This document shows positions 56,251 to 64,000 of a DNA stretch of 64,000 bases, in pieces (position 1 is the first letter of the stretch; each line of letters begins with the position of its first letter). The DNA is taken from the NCBI RefSeq assembly GCF_003990915.1, contig NZ_BHXQ01000001.1, positions 1 through 64,000 of the forward strand. The letters are read 5' to 3'. Position numbers and translations under genes: made by a program. The notes below the pieces were generated by a model. The model was not told where the DNA came from. It did not search any database and saw only the letters and a program-made list of their open reading frames with translations. This DNA comes from Chryseotalea sanaruensis. GTDB taxonomy: Bacteria > Bacteroidota > Bacteroidia > Cytophagales > Cyclobacteriaceae.

Positions 56251-57162
56251 ATGAACATTGAACAGGCTAAGACCGTACCATTAACTGAAATTCTAAACAA
56301 GCTTGGCGTTAAACACCAACGCAAGACAGATACTGAATCCTGGTATCTATCTCCCTTGCGGGATGAGACAACAGCAAGCTTTAAGGTTACGCATACCAAG
56401 AATATCTGGTATGATTTCGGTGAAGGCATAGGCGGAGATATTATCCGTTTTGCAACGACTTATCTGGAGAGGCAAGGGGAGTCCTGTACGGTTTCTGATG
56501 CTTTGCGCTGGATCGGAAATCTAAGCGGAGATATTCCACGCATTGTTCCGGTAGAAACACACGATGATGTGCAGCAAGAACCGAAGCTCAAGTTTCTGAG
56601 CAAGAAAGATATCGAGCATCCGGCCTTAGAGAAATACCTCGAAAGCCGTGGCATACGGGTGGATGTTGCCAAACATTATCTGCAACAAGTGCGTGTGAAA
56701 AACAAAGAAACAGGAAAGACCTTCTTTGCCCTTGGCCTATTGAATGAAGAGAATGGTTACGAGCTGCGCAATAATTTTTTCAAAGGTTGTGCGGGTAAGA
56801 AGGCCATCAGTGTTGTTCGAGGACGTAACCCCAACCAACAAGGGATTCACATATTTGAGGGCTTCATGGATTTCCTATCAGTCGTGACCGAGCTGCCAGA
56901 CGGCAAGCTTGATCATGATGCCATTGTTCTCAACTCGCTTTCCTGTCTGGGTCAGGCTTCGGCTTATATTCACAGGTTTGGCTATGCAAACTTGTGGACA
57001 TGGATGGATAATGACGTAGCAGGGGAGAAAGCAAAGGCCAACATTGAAGCTTTTGTGGCGAATGAGCCAGGACTTGTCCATCGCCCTATGAACGACACCT
57101 ACAAAGGCTTTAAGGATGTGAATGACTGGCATGTTCACAACCTCAAGCCGCGCCTGGAGTAA
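56251..57162 (+). CDS. TOPRIM-domain DNA primase-like protein of mobile elements
   Basis: 303 residues. The N-terminal part (about 1-90: MNIEQAKTVPLTEILNKLG, WYLSPLRDETTASFKV, NIWYDFGEGIGGDIIRF) resembles a CHC2 primase zinc domain but lacks the cysteines that normally bind zinc. The C-terminal TOPRIM region has EGFMD (about 207-211) and the acidic WMDNDVAG (about 251-258). It probably supports replication or transfer of the element. Shine-Dalgarno AGGAG is 6 bp upstream. The next gene, RadC-like, begins 5 bp later. Confidence 0.86.
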   Translation: MNIEQAKTVPLTEILNKLGVKHQRKTDTESWYLSPLRDETTASFKVTHTKNIWYDFGEGIGGDIIRFATTYLERQGESCTVSDALRWIGNLSGDIPRIVPVETHDDVQQEPKLKFLSKKDIEHPALEKYLESRGIRVDVAKHYLQQVRVKNKETGKTFFALGLLNEENGYELRNNFFKGCAGKKAISVVRGRNPNQQGIHIFEGFMDFLSVVTELPDGKLDHDAIVLNSLSCLGQASAYIHRFGYANLWTWMDNDVAGEKAKANIEAFVANEPGLVHRPMNDTYKGFKDVNDWHVHNLKPRLE

Positions 57163-57167
57163 TCTTC

Positions 57168-57635
57168 ATGGAGCAGAGCATTGAACAGCTATTTAACATA
57201 GCAGAGGTTGATCTCGTCTATCGCAGCAAAGTCAAAGCAGCCGATAGACCCCGTGTGACCACATCACGGGAATGCTATGCCATCCTGAAACAGGCATGGG
57301 ATTGGAACAAGATCGACTTGTTGGAGCAGTTCAAAATCGTGCTACTCGATAGACGCAATTCCTGTATAGGTATTGCCGATATTGGAACAGGGGGTGTGAC
57401 GGGTTGTGTTGCTGATCCAAAGATCATGTTCGCAATCGCCCTTAAGGCACGTGCTACAAGCCTTATATTGGCGCACAACCATCCATCAGGTGCGTTAGTA
57501 CCAAGTCAGGCAGACATCGACTTAACGCGTAAAATGGCGCAAGGAGGGAAGTATCTTGATATCGGGGTTGTTGATCATGTGATCATGACCTCAGAAAGCT
57601 ATTACTCATTTGCCGATGAAGGTCTGATACCCTAG
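57168..57635 (+). CDS. RadC-family JAB/JAMM-domain protein
   Basis: 155 residues, mostly the RadC JAMM domain: LILAHNHPSGALVPSQAD is the HxHP...SxxD metal-binding motif, and LLDRRNSCIGIADIGTGGVTGCVADPK precedes it. It is shorter than full RadC, lacking the N-terminal helix-hairpin-helix part, as is typical for mobile-element copies. The function of RadC proteins remains unsettled. It lies 5 bp after the primase gene and ends at a terminator, closing the foreign-looking module. Confidence 0.92.
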   Translation: MEQSIEQLFNIAEVDLVYRSKVKAADRPRVTTSRECYAILKQAWDWNKIDLLEQFKIVLLDRRNSCIGIADIGTGGVTGCVADPKIMFAIALKARATSLILAHNHPSGALVPSQADIDLTRKMAQGGKYLDIGVVDHVIMTSESYYSFADEGLIP

Positions 57636-57642
57636 GAAAGCC

Positions 57643-57677
57643 AAGGCCACTGCTATACAAACGCAGTGGCCTTTTTC
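57643..57677 (+). terminator. Intrinsic terminator after radC-like gene
   Basis: AAGGCCACTGC (57643-57653) pairs perfectly with GCAGTGGCCTT (57663-57673) through a 9-nt loop, then TTT. Confidence 0.92.
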
Positions 57678-57729
57678 CCCGGCTAATAGGTTTATCTAAG
57701 ATCAGTATAACACTTTAAATACAGTATAA

Positions 57730-58410
57730 TTAATCTTTGCTTTCATACGGGTCAAAGTAGGGTAAATATATGCTTACGGGCGCTCTTTGAAGGCCAGAGG
57801 CGTTGGGATTGCTGTCAATCAATTCTGTAAGGCCGCCAAGAATTGCTTCTTTAAACTTGGAACGATCAAGGAATGGTGCACTCAAGGAAGGTGACAGGCC
57901 TCCGTGTGGCGTGTAGTTAACAAATACTGTTCCTCCAGCATCAATACGTATTTCTTTTGGAGCATCCAGTTTTTCCAAGCTGCCATAAGCTCCTTTTTTC
58001 TGATTGTAGTGTAACATTTTTGCACCCTCATAAAAGGTAATAATCACAGATAATGGCTTTACTGGTCCAGCTTCTAGAATTTCGGCATGGGTTGTTCCAT
58101 CAGAAGATTTCCATTTTTCTATAACAGTGTCATCCAAAAAAATGTCAGTATCAGATAAGTATGTTATTTCAGCATTGGGTGTCATAAATGTTCCCGTTGT
58201 AGGGCTAACTTCAACAAGTACCCGTTCTCCTTCTGAATCAATAAATTCAAAGCTAATGTCCTCTAGGGAGTTAGAAGGACTTGTGTGTATGGATATATGT
58301 TCAAGAACTCCCGACATTTCAGATGGGAATTTAGGAAGTGGTTCATCATTATTGCAACTTGATATTGCAAGCACTCCCAACAGGACGGAAAATGTAGATG
58401 ATAGTTTCAT
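57730..58410 (-). CDS. Uncharacterised lipoprotein
   Basis: 226 residues from the ATG at 58410, which directly begins a lipoprotein signal peptide (MKLSSTFSVLLGVLAISSC, Cys19 in the lipobox); an upstream ATG at 58443 adds 11 residues. The mature part is acidic and strand-rich, with no recognised domain. It is the third of three minus-strand lipoprotein-type genes in tandem. Confidence 0.75.
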   Translation of the reverse strand: MKLSSTFSVLLGVLAISSCNNDEPLPKFPSEMSGVLEHISIHTSPSNSLEDISFEFIDSEGERVLVEVSPTTGTFMTPNAEITYLSDTDIFLDDTVIEKWKSSDGTTHAEILEAGPVKPLSVIITFYEGAKMLHYNQKKGAYGSLEKLDAPKEIRIDAGGTVFVNYTPHGGLSPSLSAPFLDRSKFKEAILGGLTELIDSNPNASGLQRAPVSIYLPYFDPYESKD

Positions 58411-58418
58411 AGGATTTT

Positions 58419-58826
58419 TTATTTGATTTCGAATAGCGTACAACCATTGGCATCACATGGGACTTTGAATGTTCCCTCCCAAGTTTTTGCACCACTGGCA
58501 CTATTGCAATAGGCCTCATAGCGAAATGTCCTGCCAATAGCTAGTCCATACTTCGCATAGCTTTGATCACCACCTTCACAATTATTTGGTTCAAAGAATG
58601 TGCGTATCACTTTATTACTTGCTGATTGATCGCGCTTATTGCCATTCTCGTCATAAATATCAACTGTGATAACGGAGGTACAGCCTGACGTTTCACGAAT
58701 CCAAAAAGTGTAGTAGTGATTTGGGATTACGCCACCAAGATTTTCACAACCTGTTTCCTCTTCTTCGCAGGAAAAGATTATACCAAAGCAGATGATTAAA
58801 AGCAGAGAAGTAATTTTAGAATTCAT
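58419..58826 (-). CDS. Small Cys-rich lipoprotein
   Basis: 135 residues with a lipoprotein signal (MNSKITSLLLIICFGIIFSC, Cys20). Mature residues include further cysteines (GCENLG, SGCTS, NNCEGG, AYCNSA, VPCDANGC) that could form disulfides in the periplasm or at the surface. No family is recognised. The gap to the preceding gene (58838) is 11 bp, so an operon is likely. Confidence 0.75.
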   Translation of the reverse strand: MNSKITSLLLIICFGIIFSCEEEETGCENLGGVIPNHYYTFWIRETSGCTSVITVDIYDENGNKRDQSASNKVIRTFFEPNNCEGGDQSYAKYGLAIGRTFRYEAYCNSASGAKTWEGTFKVPCDANGCTLFEIK

Positions 58827-58837
58827 ATAGAGTAGGG

Positions 58838-59479
58838 TTAACGAATAAACATTGATGACGGAATCATTTTATCGTATTCGGGTGTAGCTCCACCCGAAAA
58901 GCCAAATCGTGCACTACCCAAGACCCAACCCCTCTTAGCTTTAATTAAGTGGCCAATTTTCAGTGCCCCAGTATTCTCTTTGTAGGTAAAGAAAATACGA
59001 TTGCTGCTTTGATTTAATTCATCAACATATTCACCTGATGCTCTGCTAAAGGTGACATCTTTCCATTCGGCTATACCGTCAGCCAATCCTTTATTGTAAG
59101 CATTGACCAAACGCTTTTGAATGCGAGAACGGTCTAGGTATTCAATTGCGCTTTGAACGTCTTTTTCCAATTCCTCAGGGGTTGTTTTATCATCTGGTTT
59201 CAAAGCATTTTCAGCTTCGTAATGAGATCGAAAATCATCGGGCGTTGCCACCATACTCATAAAGGTTGCTGTATCATTCGCCTGAAAAGCCCGAAACATT
59301 GATTCCAGAGTACTTTGCGCAGTTGTGAGGTCAACCTCTGATTTTCCAAAGCCGCCATTACCAGAGCCGGAGCATGATGCAATAAAAATTGAAAGAACAA
59401 GGGTCGAAGCCATGACCCAAAAGCGGCCATGATTCAAGCGCGGCCACGCGAAGAAGTGGGAGTTTTGTAATACTGACAT
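58838..59479 (-). CDS. Putative lipoprotein with glycine-rich lipobox region
   Basis: 213 residues; an internal ATG at 59413 would give the compact signal MASTLVLSIFIASC (Cys14), with the longer start adding 22 residues rich in Arg and His. The mature part has DLTTAQSTLESMFRAFQANDTATFMSMV, a helical pattern of NTF2-like or DUF4878-like proteins. It heads the three-gene lipoprotein operon. A TATATTTG -7 box lies upstream (59533-59540). Confidence 0.7.
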   Translation of the reverse strand: MSVLQNSHFFAWPRLNHGRFWVMASTLVLSIFIASCSGSGNGGFGKSEVDLTTAQSTLESMFRAFQANDTATFMSMVATPDDFRSHYEAENALKPDDKTTPEELEKDVQSAIEYLDRSRIQKRLVNAYNKGLADGIAEWKDVTFSRASGEYVDELNQSSNRIFFTYKENTGALKIGHLIKAKRGWVLGSARFGFSGGATPEYDKMIPSSMFIR

Positions 59480-59532
59480 GTTTAAAAGTTTGAGTTGTAA
59501 ATAGTTTAGAACCCTACGAGCGCCAGGGAATA

Positions 59533-59540
59533 CAAATATA
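59533..59540 (-). promoter_or_regulatory. Bacteroidota-type -7 element for the lipoprotein operon
   Basis: On the minus strand the sequence reads TATATTTG, matching TAnnTTTG, 53 bp before the start at 59479. No -33 TTG is obvious. Confidence 0.4.
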
Positions 59541-59602
59541 AAAATTTATCTTATATGATGTACTCTTTTAAGAAGTAACATTTAGGTAAAAGGATACCCA
59601 AC

Positions 59603-59872
59603 TTGGGTGCTGTGAAAGAAGAAGAAATACTGTCTATTCTGCTTGAAAAAGTAGGTAAAAAGCTTGAGGATTTGCGAAAAAAGCAAGGTTATACAAGTCA
59701 TGAGACTTTTGCCTACGACAATGAATTACCAAGAGTGCAGTATTGGCGGATAGAAAAAGGGAAGACCAACGTTACCCTTAAAAGCCTAGTGAAGATACTT
59801 GCAATCCATAAGCTGACCGTTGAGGAGTTTTTCGCTGATCTACTAAAAGAGAAGAAGGCAACAAAAAAGTAA
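59603..59872 (+). CDS. XRE-family helix-turn-helix regulator
   Basis: 89 residues if TTG (59603) is the start; GTG at 59612 is the alternative. The HTH core is KLEDLRKKQGYTSHETFAYDNELPRVQYWRIEKGKTNVTLKSLVKILAIHKLTVEEFFADL, a typical XRE pattern. It stands before two secreted transglutaminase-like genes and is divergent from the lipoproteins, so it may regulate one of these groups. Confidence 0.78.
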   Translation: MGAVKEEEILSILLEKVGKKLEDLRKKQGYTSHETFAYDNELPRVQYWRIEKGKTNVTLKSLVKILAIHKLTVEEFFADLLKEKKATKK

Positions 59873-59965
59873 AGACCTACGCTTGGTTTTCTCATGAAAA
59901 GCTACTTTTTTTGATAAGACAGTTAAGCAAGAAGCCCAATTGCTTGACCCAATTTAATCTAAATC

Positions 59966-61315
59966 ATGAGGTCAATTCTCGTACTCATTGCATTTTTATG
60001 GGCTATTAATATTGCTTACGGACAGTCACCATCCGCCTCTATTCCTAATCCGTCACTTCCAACTTTTTCAGCTCCTGCAATTCAGAATCCTCAATACAAC
60101 AGACTACTTTCAACACAGGAAATTCAGAAGCGAAATATGCACATGATCGAACAAGACATGCGCAATCATGAGTTGGATGAAAAACAAAAGCAAGATGCCT
60201 TAAACCAAGCCTATAAGGAGTTAGGTATTGATGAAGAAACAGATAGTAAGCTGGCTTCTAAGATTAGTCATTCATATGCAGTCAATAAAGCATTCGGTTT
60301 TAGACATTTTGAAAAAGCCTTCGAAGAAATAAGTGGTATGATAGAGGGTAAAATACCCTATAACCTGAAACGTGCCGTATTTCTCACTGAACATGCTTAT
60401 GACACAACGCTTAACTACGAACGGTTTGAAAGGCAGATAGCCAAACTGGTGTCAATCATTCAGCTTGAGATGATGCAACAAAATATTTCTCCTAATGACA
60501 ATCTGGGGAAAATAATGGCAGCATTTCGGTTTATGGCAGACACCTTAAGGGTAAAGAATCCAGTACTTGAAAAAACAATAACAACTTACCCTAAGACTTA
60601 CGACTTTGAGGATTTTTATGGGATGCAGGACTACCATAAAATGTTTGTCAGTAAGCTAATCAAGACAGGGAAGGGGCAGTGTCATTCTCTTCCCTTGCTA
60701 TTTCTCATACTATGTCAGGAAATCAATGCAAAGGCCTACCTCTCGTTTTCTCCCGAACATTGCTATATTAAGTTTAAAGATGATAAAGGGAATTTGAATA
60801 ATATAGAATTGACGAACCAGATGTTCACAACGGATCAGTTTGTTCTTCAGTCAGGATATATAACATCAGCTGCAATAAAGAGCAGGATATATATGGATAC
60901 CCTTGGATTAGATAGAATAATAAATTTCACTCTAAATGACCTCACAAATAGCTATGTGAAGAAATACGGGTACGATGATTTTGTGCTTAAATGCTCTAAA
61001 CGCGTACTGGCTTATGACTCTAAAAGTATTCATGCCTATATGCACATCGCAAATTATTACAATGTATTAGGACATAAAGTTGAGACACAATACAACCGAT
61101 TAAACATACCACGAGTGTATTATTTTTCTGAGGATCAAAAATTCAGGGAGATCATAAAAAACGCAATTGATTACGGCAAAACGATTGATAATTTAGGATT
61201 TGCTCAAATGCCTCCTGAGATGTATCAAAAATGGTTAGGCTCTTTGAAGAGCGAAAGTATGAAGCAACAGCATTTAGAAAGAAGAAAGATTTTATCATCA
61301 ATGACTGAGTTTTAG
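59966..61315 (+). CDS. Secreted transglutaminase-like protein 1
   Basis: 449 residues with a signal peptide (MRSILVLIAFLWAINIAYGQ). The C-terminal half contains a papain-like Cys-His-acid pattern: C239 in GKGQCHSLPLLF, H265 in EHCYIKF and E281 near NNIELTN. These resemble the SirB1/transglutaminase superfamily. A Gln/Asn-rich helical region occupies residues 50-110. The next gene, a diverged paralogue, begins 3 bp later. No substrate is known; a surface-associated protease or cross-linking enzyme is possible. Confidence 0.72.
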   Translation: MRSILVLIAFLWAINIAYGQSPSASIPNPSLPTFSAPAIQNPQYNRLLSTQEIQKRNMHMIEQDMRNHELDEKQKQDALNQAYKELGIDEETDSKLASKISHSYAVNKAFGFRHFEKAFEEISGMIEGKIPYNLKRAVFLTEHAYDTTLNYERFERQIAKLVSIIQLEMMQQNISPNDNLGKIMAAFRFMADTLRVKNPVLEKTITTYPKTYDFEDFYGMQDYHKMFVSKLIKTGKGQCHSLPLLFLILCQEINAKAYLSFSPEHCYIKFKDDKGNLNNIELTNQMFTTDQFVLQSGYITSAAIKSRIYMDTLGLDRIINFTLNDLTNSYVKKYGYDDFVLKCSKRVLAYDSKSIHAYMHIANYYNVLGHKVETQYNRLNIPRVYYFSEDQKFREIIKNAIDYGKTIDNLGFAQMPPEMYQKWLGSLKSESMKQQHLERRKILSSMTEF

Positions 61316-61318
61316 TTT

Positions 61319-62410
61319 ATGAGATGTATTGCATTATTTACTTTAGTCATGTTGAATTTTACGTTCGCATATTCTCAGTCAAATGATAATCGTAAGGAAT
61401 TGTTTGAAGAGGCTTACAATGAGTTGGAGGGAATGCTTAAAGGAACTGAAAAGCTAAGTTTTAAGCGAGCAGTTTTTGTAACGGAAAATGCCTACTTAGG
61501 TGGTAGACTTGATTATGAAACTTTCAATTTCCGAATTGCAGAATATGCAGATTTATGCACAAAGATTTCACAGCAACACCAACTTCTTTATAAAGAGAGT
61601 GATCTTAAAACGGTTGAGAAATACGCATCGGTTTTTAGATTCATGACTGATACTGTTTATTATTTGGTGGATGATTCTGCTTATTTTAAAACGACACCTT
61701 TTCAATACGACTTTGATGATTTTTGGGGTGATAAGAATTGGACAAAAATGTTCGTTACGAAGTTACTTGATACTAATTTAGGGAACTGTCATTCACTTCC
61801 ATTTCTGTATAAGATACTTTGCGAGGAGTTAGGAGCTAATGCCTATTTGGCAATGGCTCCTAACCACACATACATTAAACTGTATTCTAAAAAGACTGGG
61901 TGGTTTAACACAGAGCTTACGAGTGCCTATTTTCCGATTGATGCTTGGATTATGGCGTCTGGTTATATTCATTTGAGTGCCATACAAAATGGAATTTACA
62001 TGGATACGCTTAGTCAAAAACAGTCCATTTCCGTTACCGTTATTGATCTAGCAAAGGGGTATGAAAGAAAGTTTCCAAACGATATTGATTTTATCGAAAA
62101 ATGTGCAGACCTAGCTTTGGAGTATTATCCGTTTTACACGAATGCACTTCTTCTTAAAGCTGAGATTTTTAAAAAGCGATTTGAAGCCATCATGAAGAAA
62201 GAAAACTTGAGTTATCCTTCTCAAGCATTAAGTATTCCAGAGGCAAGAACGCTTTTCAATGAAATGGAAAAGCGATACTATCATATCCATACAATAGGGT
62301 ATAGGATGATGCCAAAAGAAATGTACATATCATGGTTAGGTGAGTTGAAAATGCAGAGAGATAGGTATGCCAATAAGGAATTGATGATGAATTTAAAATC
62401 AACAAATTAG
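61319..62410 (+). CDS. Secreted transglutaminase-like protein 2 (paralogue)
   Basis: 363 residues with a signal peptide (MRCIALFTLVMLNFTFAYSQ). It shares with the preceding gene the segments LSFKRAVFVTENAY, FDDFWG...MFVTKLLDT and LGNCHSLPFLYKILCEEL (C157), with APNHTYIKL (H183) and NTELTS (E199). Its N-terminus lacks the extra 90 residues of paralogue 1. Both keep all three candidate catalytic residues. It lies 3 bp before the RHS-JAB gene, so a four-gene operon through 63959 is likely. Confidence 0.72.
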   Translation: MRCIALFTLVMLNFTFAYSQSNDNRKELFEEAYNELEGMLKGTEKLSFKRAVFVTENAYLGGRLDYETFNFRIAEYADLCTKISQQHQLLYKESDLKTVEKYASVFRFMTDTVYYLVDDSAYFKTTPFQYDFDDFWGDKNWTKMFVTKLLDTNLGNCHSLPFLYKILCEELGANAYLAMAPNHTYIKLYSKKTGWFNTELTSAYFPIDAWIMASGYIHLSAIQNGIYMDTLSQKQSISVTVIDLAKGYERKFPNDIDFIEKCADLALEYYPFYTNALLLKAEIFKKRFEAIMKKENLSYPSQALSIPEARTLFNEMEKRYYHIHTIGYRMMPKEMYISWLGELKMQRDRYANKELMMNLKSTN

Positions 62411-62413
62411 TAA

Positions 62414-63436
62414 ATGAAGACCATAGCATTTTTAATCTGTCTATTCTTCCAAATTTCTACCATCTGTGCTCAACAGCCATTCGAGAAATATGGGTATAAA
62501 GTAAAAGTTGCAACTCTGAGTAATGGAAAATTTGTGGAGACTTTTGATCAGGATACATTAGCCCAAATTGGTAGTGTTGTAATAAATAGGCGAACTGGTA
62601 AAATTGTTTCTTTTGTAACTTATGATACGACTTATTCAGAGGCAACGCTTCAGCCAGAGCTTATCAGTAGATGGATGTCACCTGATCCATTGGCTGATTT
62701 TCGATGGTCGGTTACACCATATAATTTTGTTCAGAATAATCCAGTTAGCAGAATAGATCCCGATGGATTGCTGGATGATTATGCTATGGATACTGAGACA
62801 GGAAATATCCAACTAATTAAAAAGACTGATGATAAGCATGATAAGCTAGTAGATGCTAAGGATAATACTACTGTAATCGCAGATAAAGTGGATAAAGGAT
62901 TACTGAAAGATGGACAAAACATAAAGGAGAATGGTCTTGAAACGAGTAATGTAAAGGGTGGATTAAAATTAGTAGTGAATATTTCAATGTATACTAACGA
63001 AGAAGTTTCTGGCGCAGTATATAAAAACGGTGATGATAAGTTTTTAAGTGTACAGCCTTATAAAGGGCAAACACTCCAAAAGGATAAGGCCGGAAATGTT
63101 GTTGGAATGAATTCGGGATCATCGATATTTGATTCAAAAAAAACTTTTACTTCTGCGGACGGATCTTTTACTGGTGAGATTTCTTCTTACTTTCATACTC
63201 ATCCTGGTCATCCACAAGGACCAACCTTAGGTTTCCCTAAACCCTCAGATACTGATGAAATTAATGCAATTGATAATAAGGTTTTAAAGAAGATTGATAT
63301 TACTTATTTTATTTACGCAAAGTATAGAACGACATATGGAGGAGCTACATCAAACACTGGTATGTACAAAGTCAAATCCGACAATTCAAAAATAATTTGG
63401 AGGCTATCAGATAAATCATGGGACGATGAAGAATAA
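62414..63436 (+). CDS. Secreted RHS-core / JAB-like toxin protein
   Basis: 340 residues. A signal peptide (1-19, cleavage near ICAQ) precedes a short RHS-repeat-associated core (about 86-118, ISRWMSPDPLADF and YNFVQNNPVSRIDPDG). The C-terminal domain (about 190-330) carries a JAMM-like signature, H261/H263/P264 (FHTHPG) with S278 and D281 (PSDTD), and upstream Glu at 196-197. The S-D loop is longer than in canonical JAMM. JAB-type toxin tips are known in RHS polymorphic toxins. The absence of the large RHS barrel is the odd point. The overlapping downstream gene may encode immunity. Confidence 0.75.
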   Translation: MKTIAFLICLFFQISTICAQQPFEKYGYKVKVATLSNGKFVETFDQDTLAQIGSVVINRRTGKIVSFVTYDTTYSEATLQPELISRWMSPDPLADFRWSVTPYNFVQNNPVSRIDPDGLLDDYAMDTETGNIQLIKKTDDKHDKLVDAKDNTTVIADKVDKGLLKDGQNIKENGLETSNVKGGLKLVVNISMYTNEEVSGAVYKNGDDKFLSVQPYKGQTLQKDKAGNVVGMNSGSSIFDSKKTFTSADGSFTGEISSYFHTHPGHPQGPTLGFPKPSDTDEINAIDNKVLKKIDITYFIYAKYRTTYGGATSNTGMYKVKSDNSKIIWRLSDKSWDDEE

Positions 63437-63449
63437 AATGATTTTAGGT

Positions 63450-63959
63450 ATGAAAAAAAATGAATGGTTTATTGCTTTAGTTGTTTTTTTAGTTTGTGGT
63501 ATTATAGCATGTTCAAGTAGTACTGAATCACAAGCATTGACGAAATCTAAAAAGTTTCGTGTAACAGAATTAGAGGTAGAGCAATTATTGAAGCTATTTG
63601 ATGTTCAATTAAATTCTGAATCCAACTTTCATATTTTCTATTCTGAGTATCTAAATGATAGCTCTGCAATACTTCGAGTTTATTTCAGTAATCACCTTGC
63701 TAATGAAAAGCTTGGTGTATGTGATGCATTTAGATTTGAGCAGAGTCATATTTTTCTTTATGACTCTATCAACTGCAAAGTTGACATGCCAGATAGCTTG
63801 ACAACTTCAAACACTAATGCGCCATTTATGAACGATGCGCTATTTTGGCAAGTGCTCGCTAAGCGAAGAGGTGGGGATATGCAATATTTCAGAATTAGCT
63901 CTTTTGAAAGTTATGATGATGAAGAGGATTTAGATTTTGAGGATGATCTGATTCACTAA
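63450..63959 (+). CDS. Lipoprotein, candidate immunity partner of the JAB-like toxin
   Basis: 169 residues from the ATG at 63450, which starts a lipoprotein signal (MKKNEWFIALVVFLVCGIIAC); ATGs at 63438 and 63426 would lengthen it, and the earliest overlaps the toxin stop. The mature part is acidic, especially the tail (ESYDDEEDLDFEDDL). Tight spacing after the toxin-like gene suggests an immunity role, but no homology supports it. No RBS of Shine-Dalgarno type is seen. Confidence 0.55.
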   Translation: MKKNEWFIALVVFLVCGIIACSSSTESQALTKSKKFRVTELEVEQLLKLFDVQLNSESNFHIFYSEYLNDSSAILRVYFSNHLANEKLGVCDAFRFEQSHIFLYDSINCKVDMPDSLTTSNTNAPFMNDALFWQVLAKRRGGDMQYFRISSFESYDDEEDLDFEDDLIH

Positions 63960-64000
63960 ATATATCATTTGCTCGCTATTATTGTTAACATGGCATGAGT

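Overview
The window looks like a chromosomal segment of a Bacteroidota bacterium, most likely a Cytophagales-type lineage. Indicators seen in the sequence are C-terminal type IX secretion (T9SS) sorting domains of both type A and type B, two PorP/SprF-family proteins, a split-promoter style with TAnnTTTG -7 elements (for example before tRNA-Thr and gyrB), and resident genes that lack Shine-Dalgarno sequences. Genus-level placement cannot be made from this window.

Region 1 (1-10.9 kb) is the 3' part of a giant cell-surface adhesin gene. It begins with six nearly identical 807-bp repeats and ends in a T9SS type A sorting signal. Region 2 (10.9-16.4 kb) holds a convergent sigma54-activator/hybrid-kinase pair, a TerB-like protein, a rhomboid protease and holA. 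Region 3 (16.4-24 kb) is envelope biology: a large TPR protein, an outer-membrane barrel, a SPOR-domain protein and an exbB-exbD-tonB operon. Region 4 (24-32.7 kb) has an M61 peptidase, a CoA-binding protein, an NTF2-like protein, a leucine-rich-repeat protein, gyrB and ppk1. Region 5 (32.7-42.6 kb) is a T9SS cargo/translocation module: a 2082-residue type B cargo with its PorP/SprF partner, a second PorP/SprF protein with a SPOR-like tail, and a PorT-like barrel. Region 6 (42.6-46 kb) is housekeeping: pdxH, a YqgE/AlgH protein, a DUF349 protein and tRNA-Thr(UGU).

Region 7 (46-57.7 kb) is a mobile island. Immediately downstream of tRNA-Thr come a fused ATPase-TOPRIM protein resembling a merged PARIS (AriA-AriB) system, then a GajA-like OLD nuclease and a GajB-like UvrD helicase (Gabija-like). 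AlpA, a tRNA-3'-end-like attachment site flanked by repeats, and a P4-type integrase follow. An uncharacterised protein with a HEPN-like motif, a DUF2958 protein, an HTH protein, a TOPRIM primase and a RadC-family protein complete it. All seven non-defence genes from AlpA to RadC have good Shine-Dalgarno sequences, and one gap has a sigma70-like promoter. This contrasts with the resident genes and suggests import from a non-Bacteroidota donor.

Region 8 (57.7-64 kb) returns to Bacteroidota-like content: three lipoproteins, an XRE regulator, two tandem transglutaminase-like secreted paralogues, and a short secreted RHS-core/JAB-toxin-like protein followed by a lipoprotein that is a plausible immunity partner. 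The right-hand boundary of the island cannot be fixed from this window.
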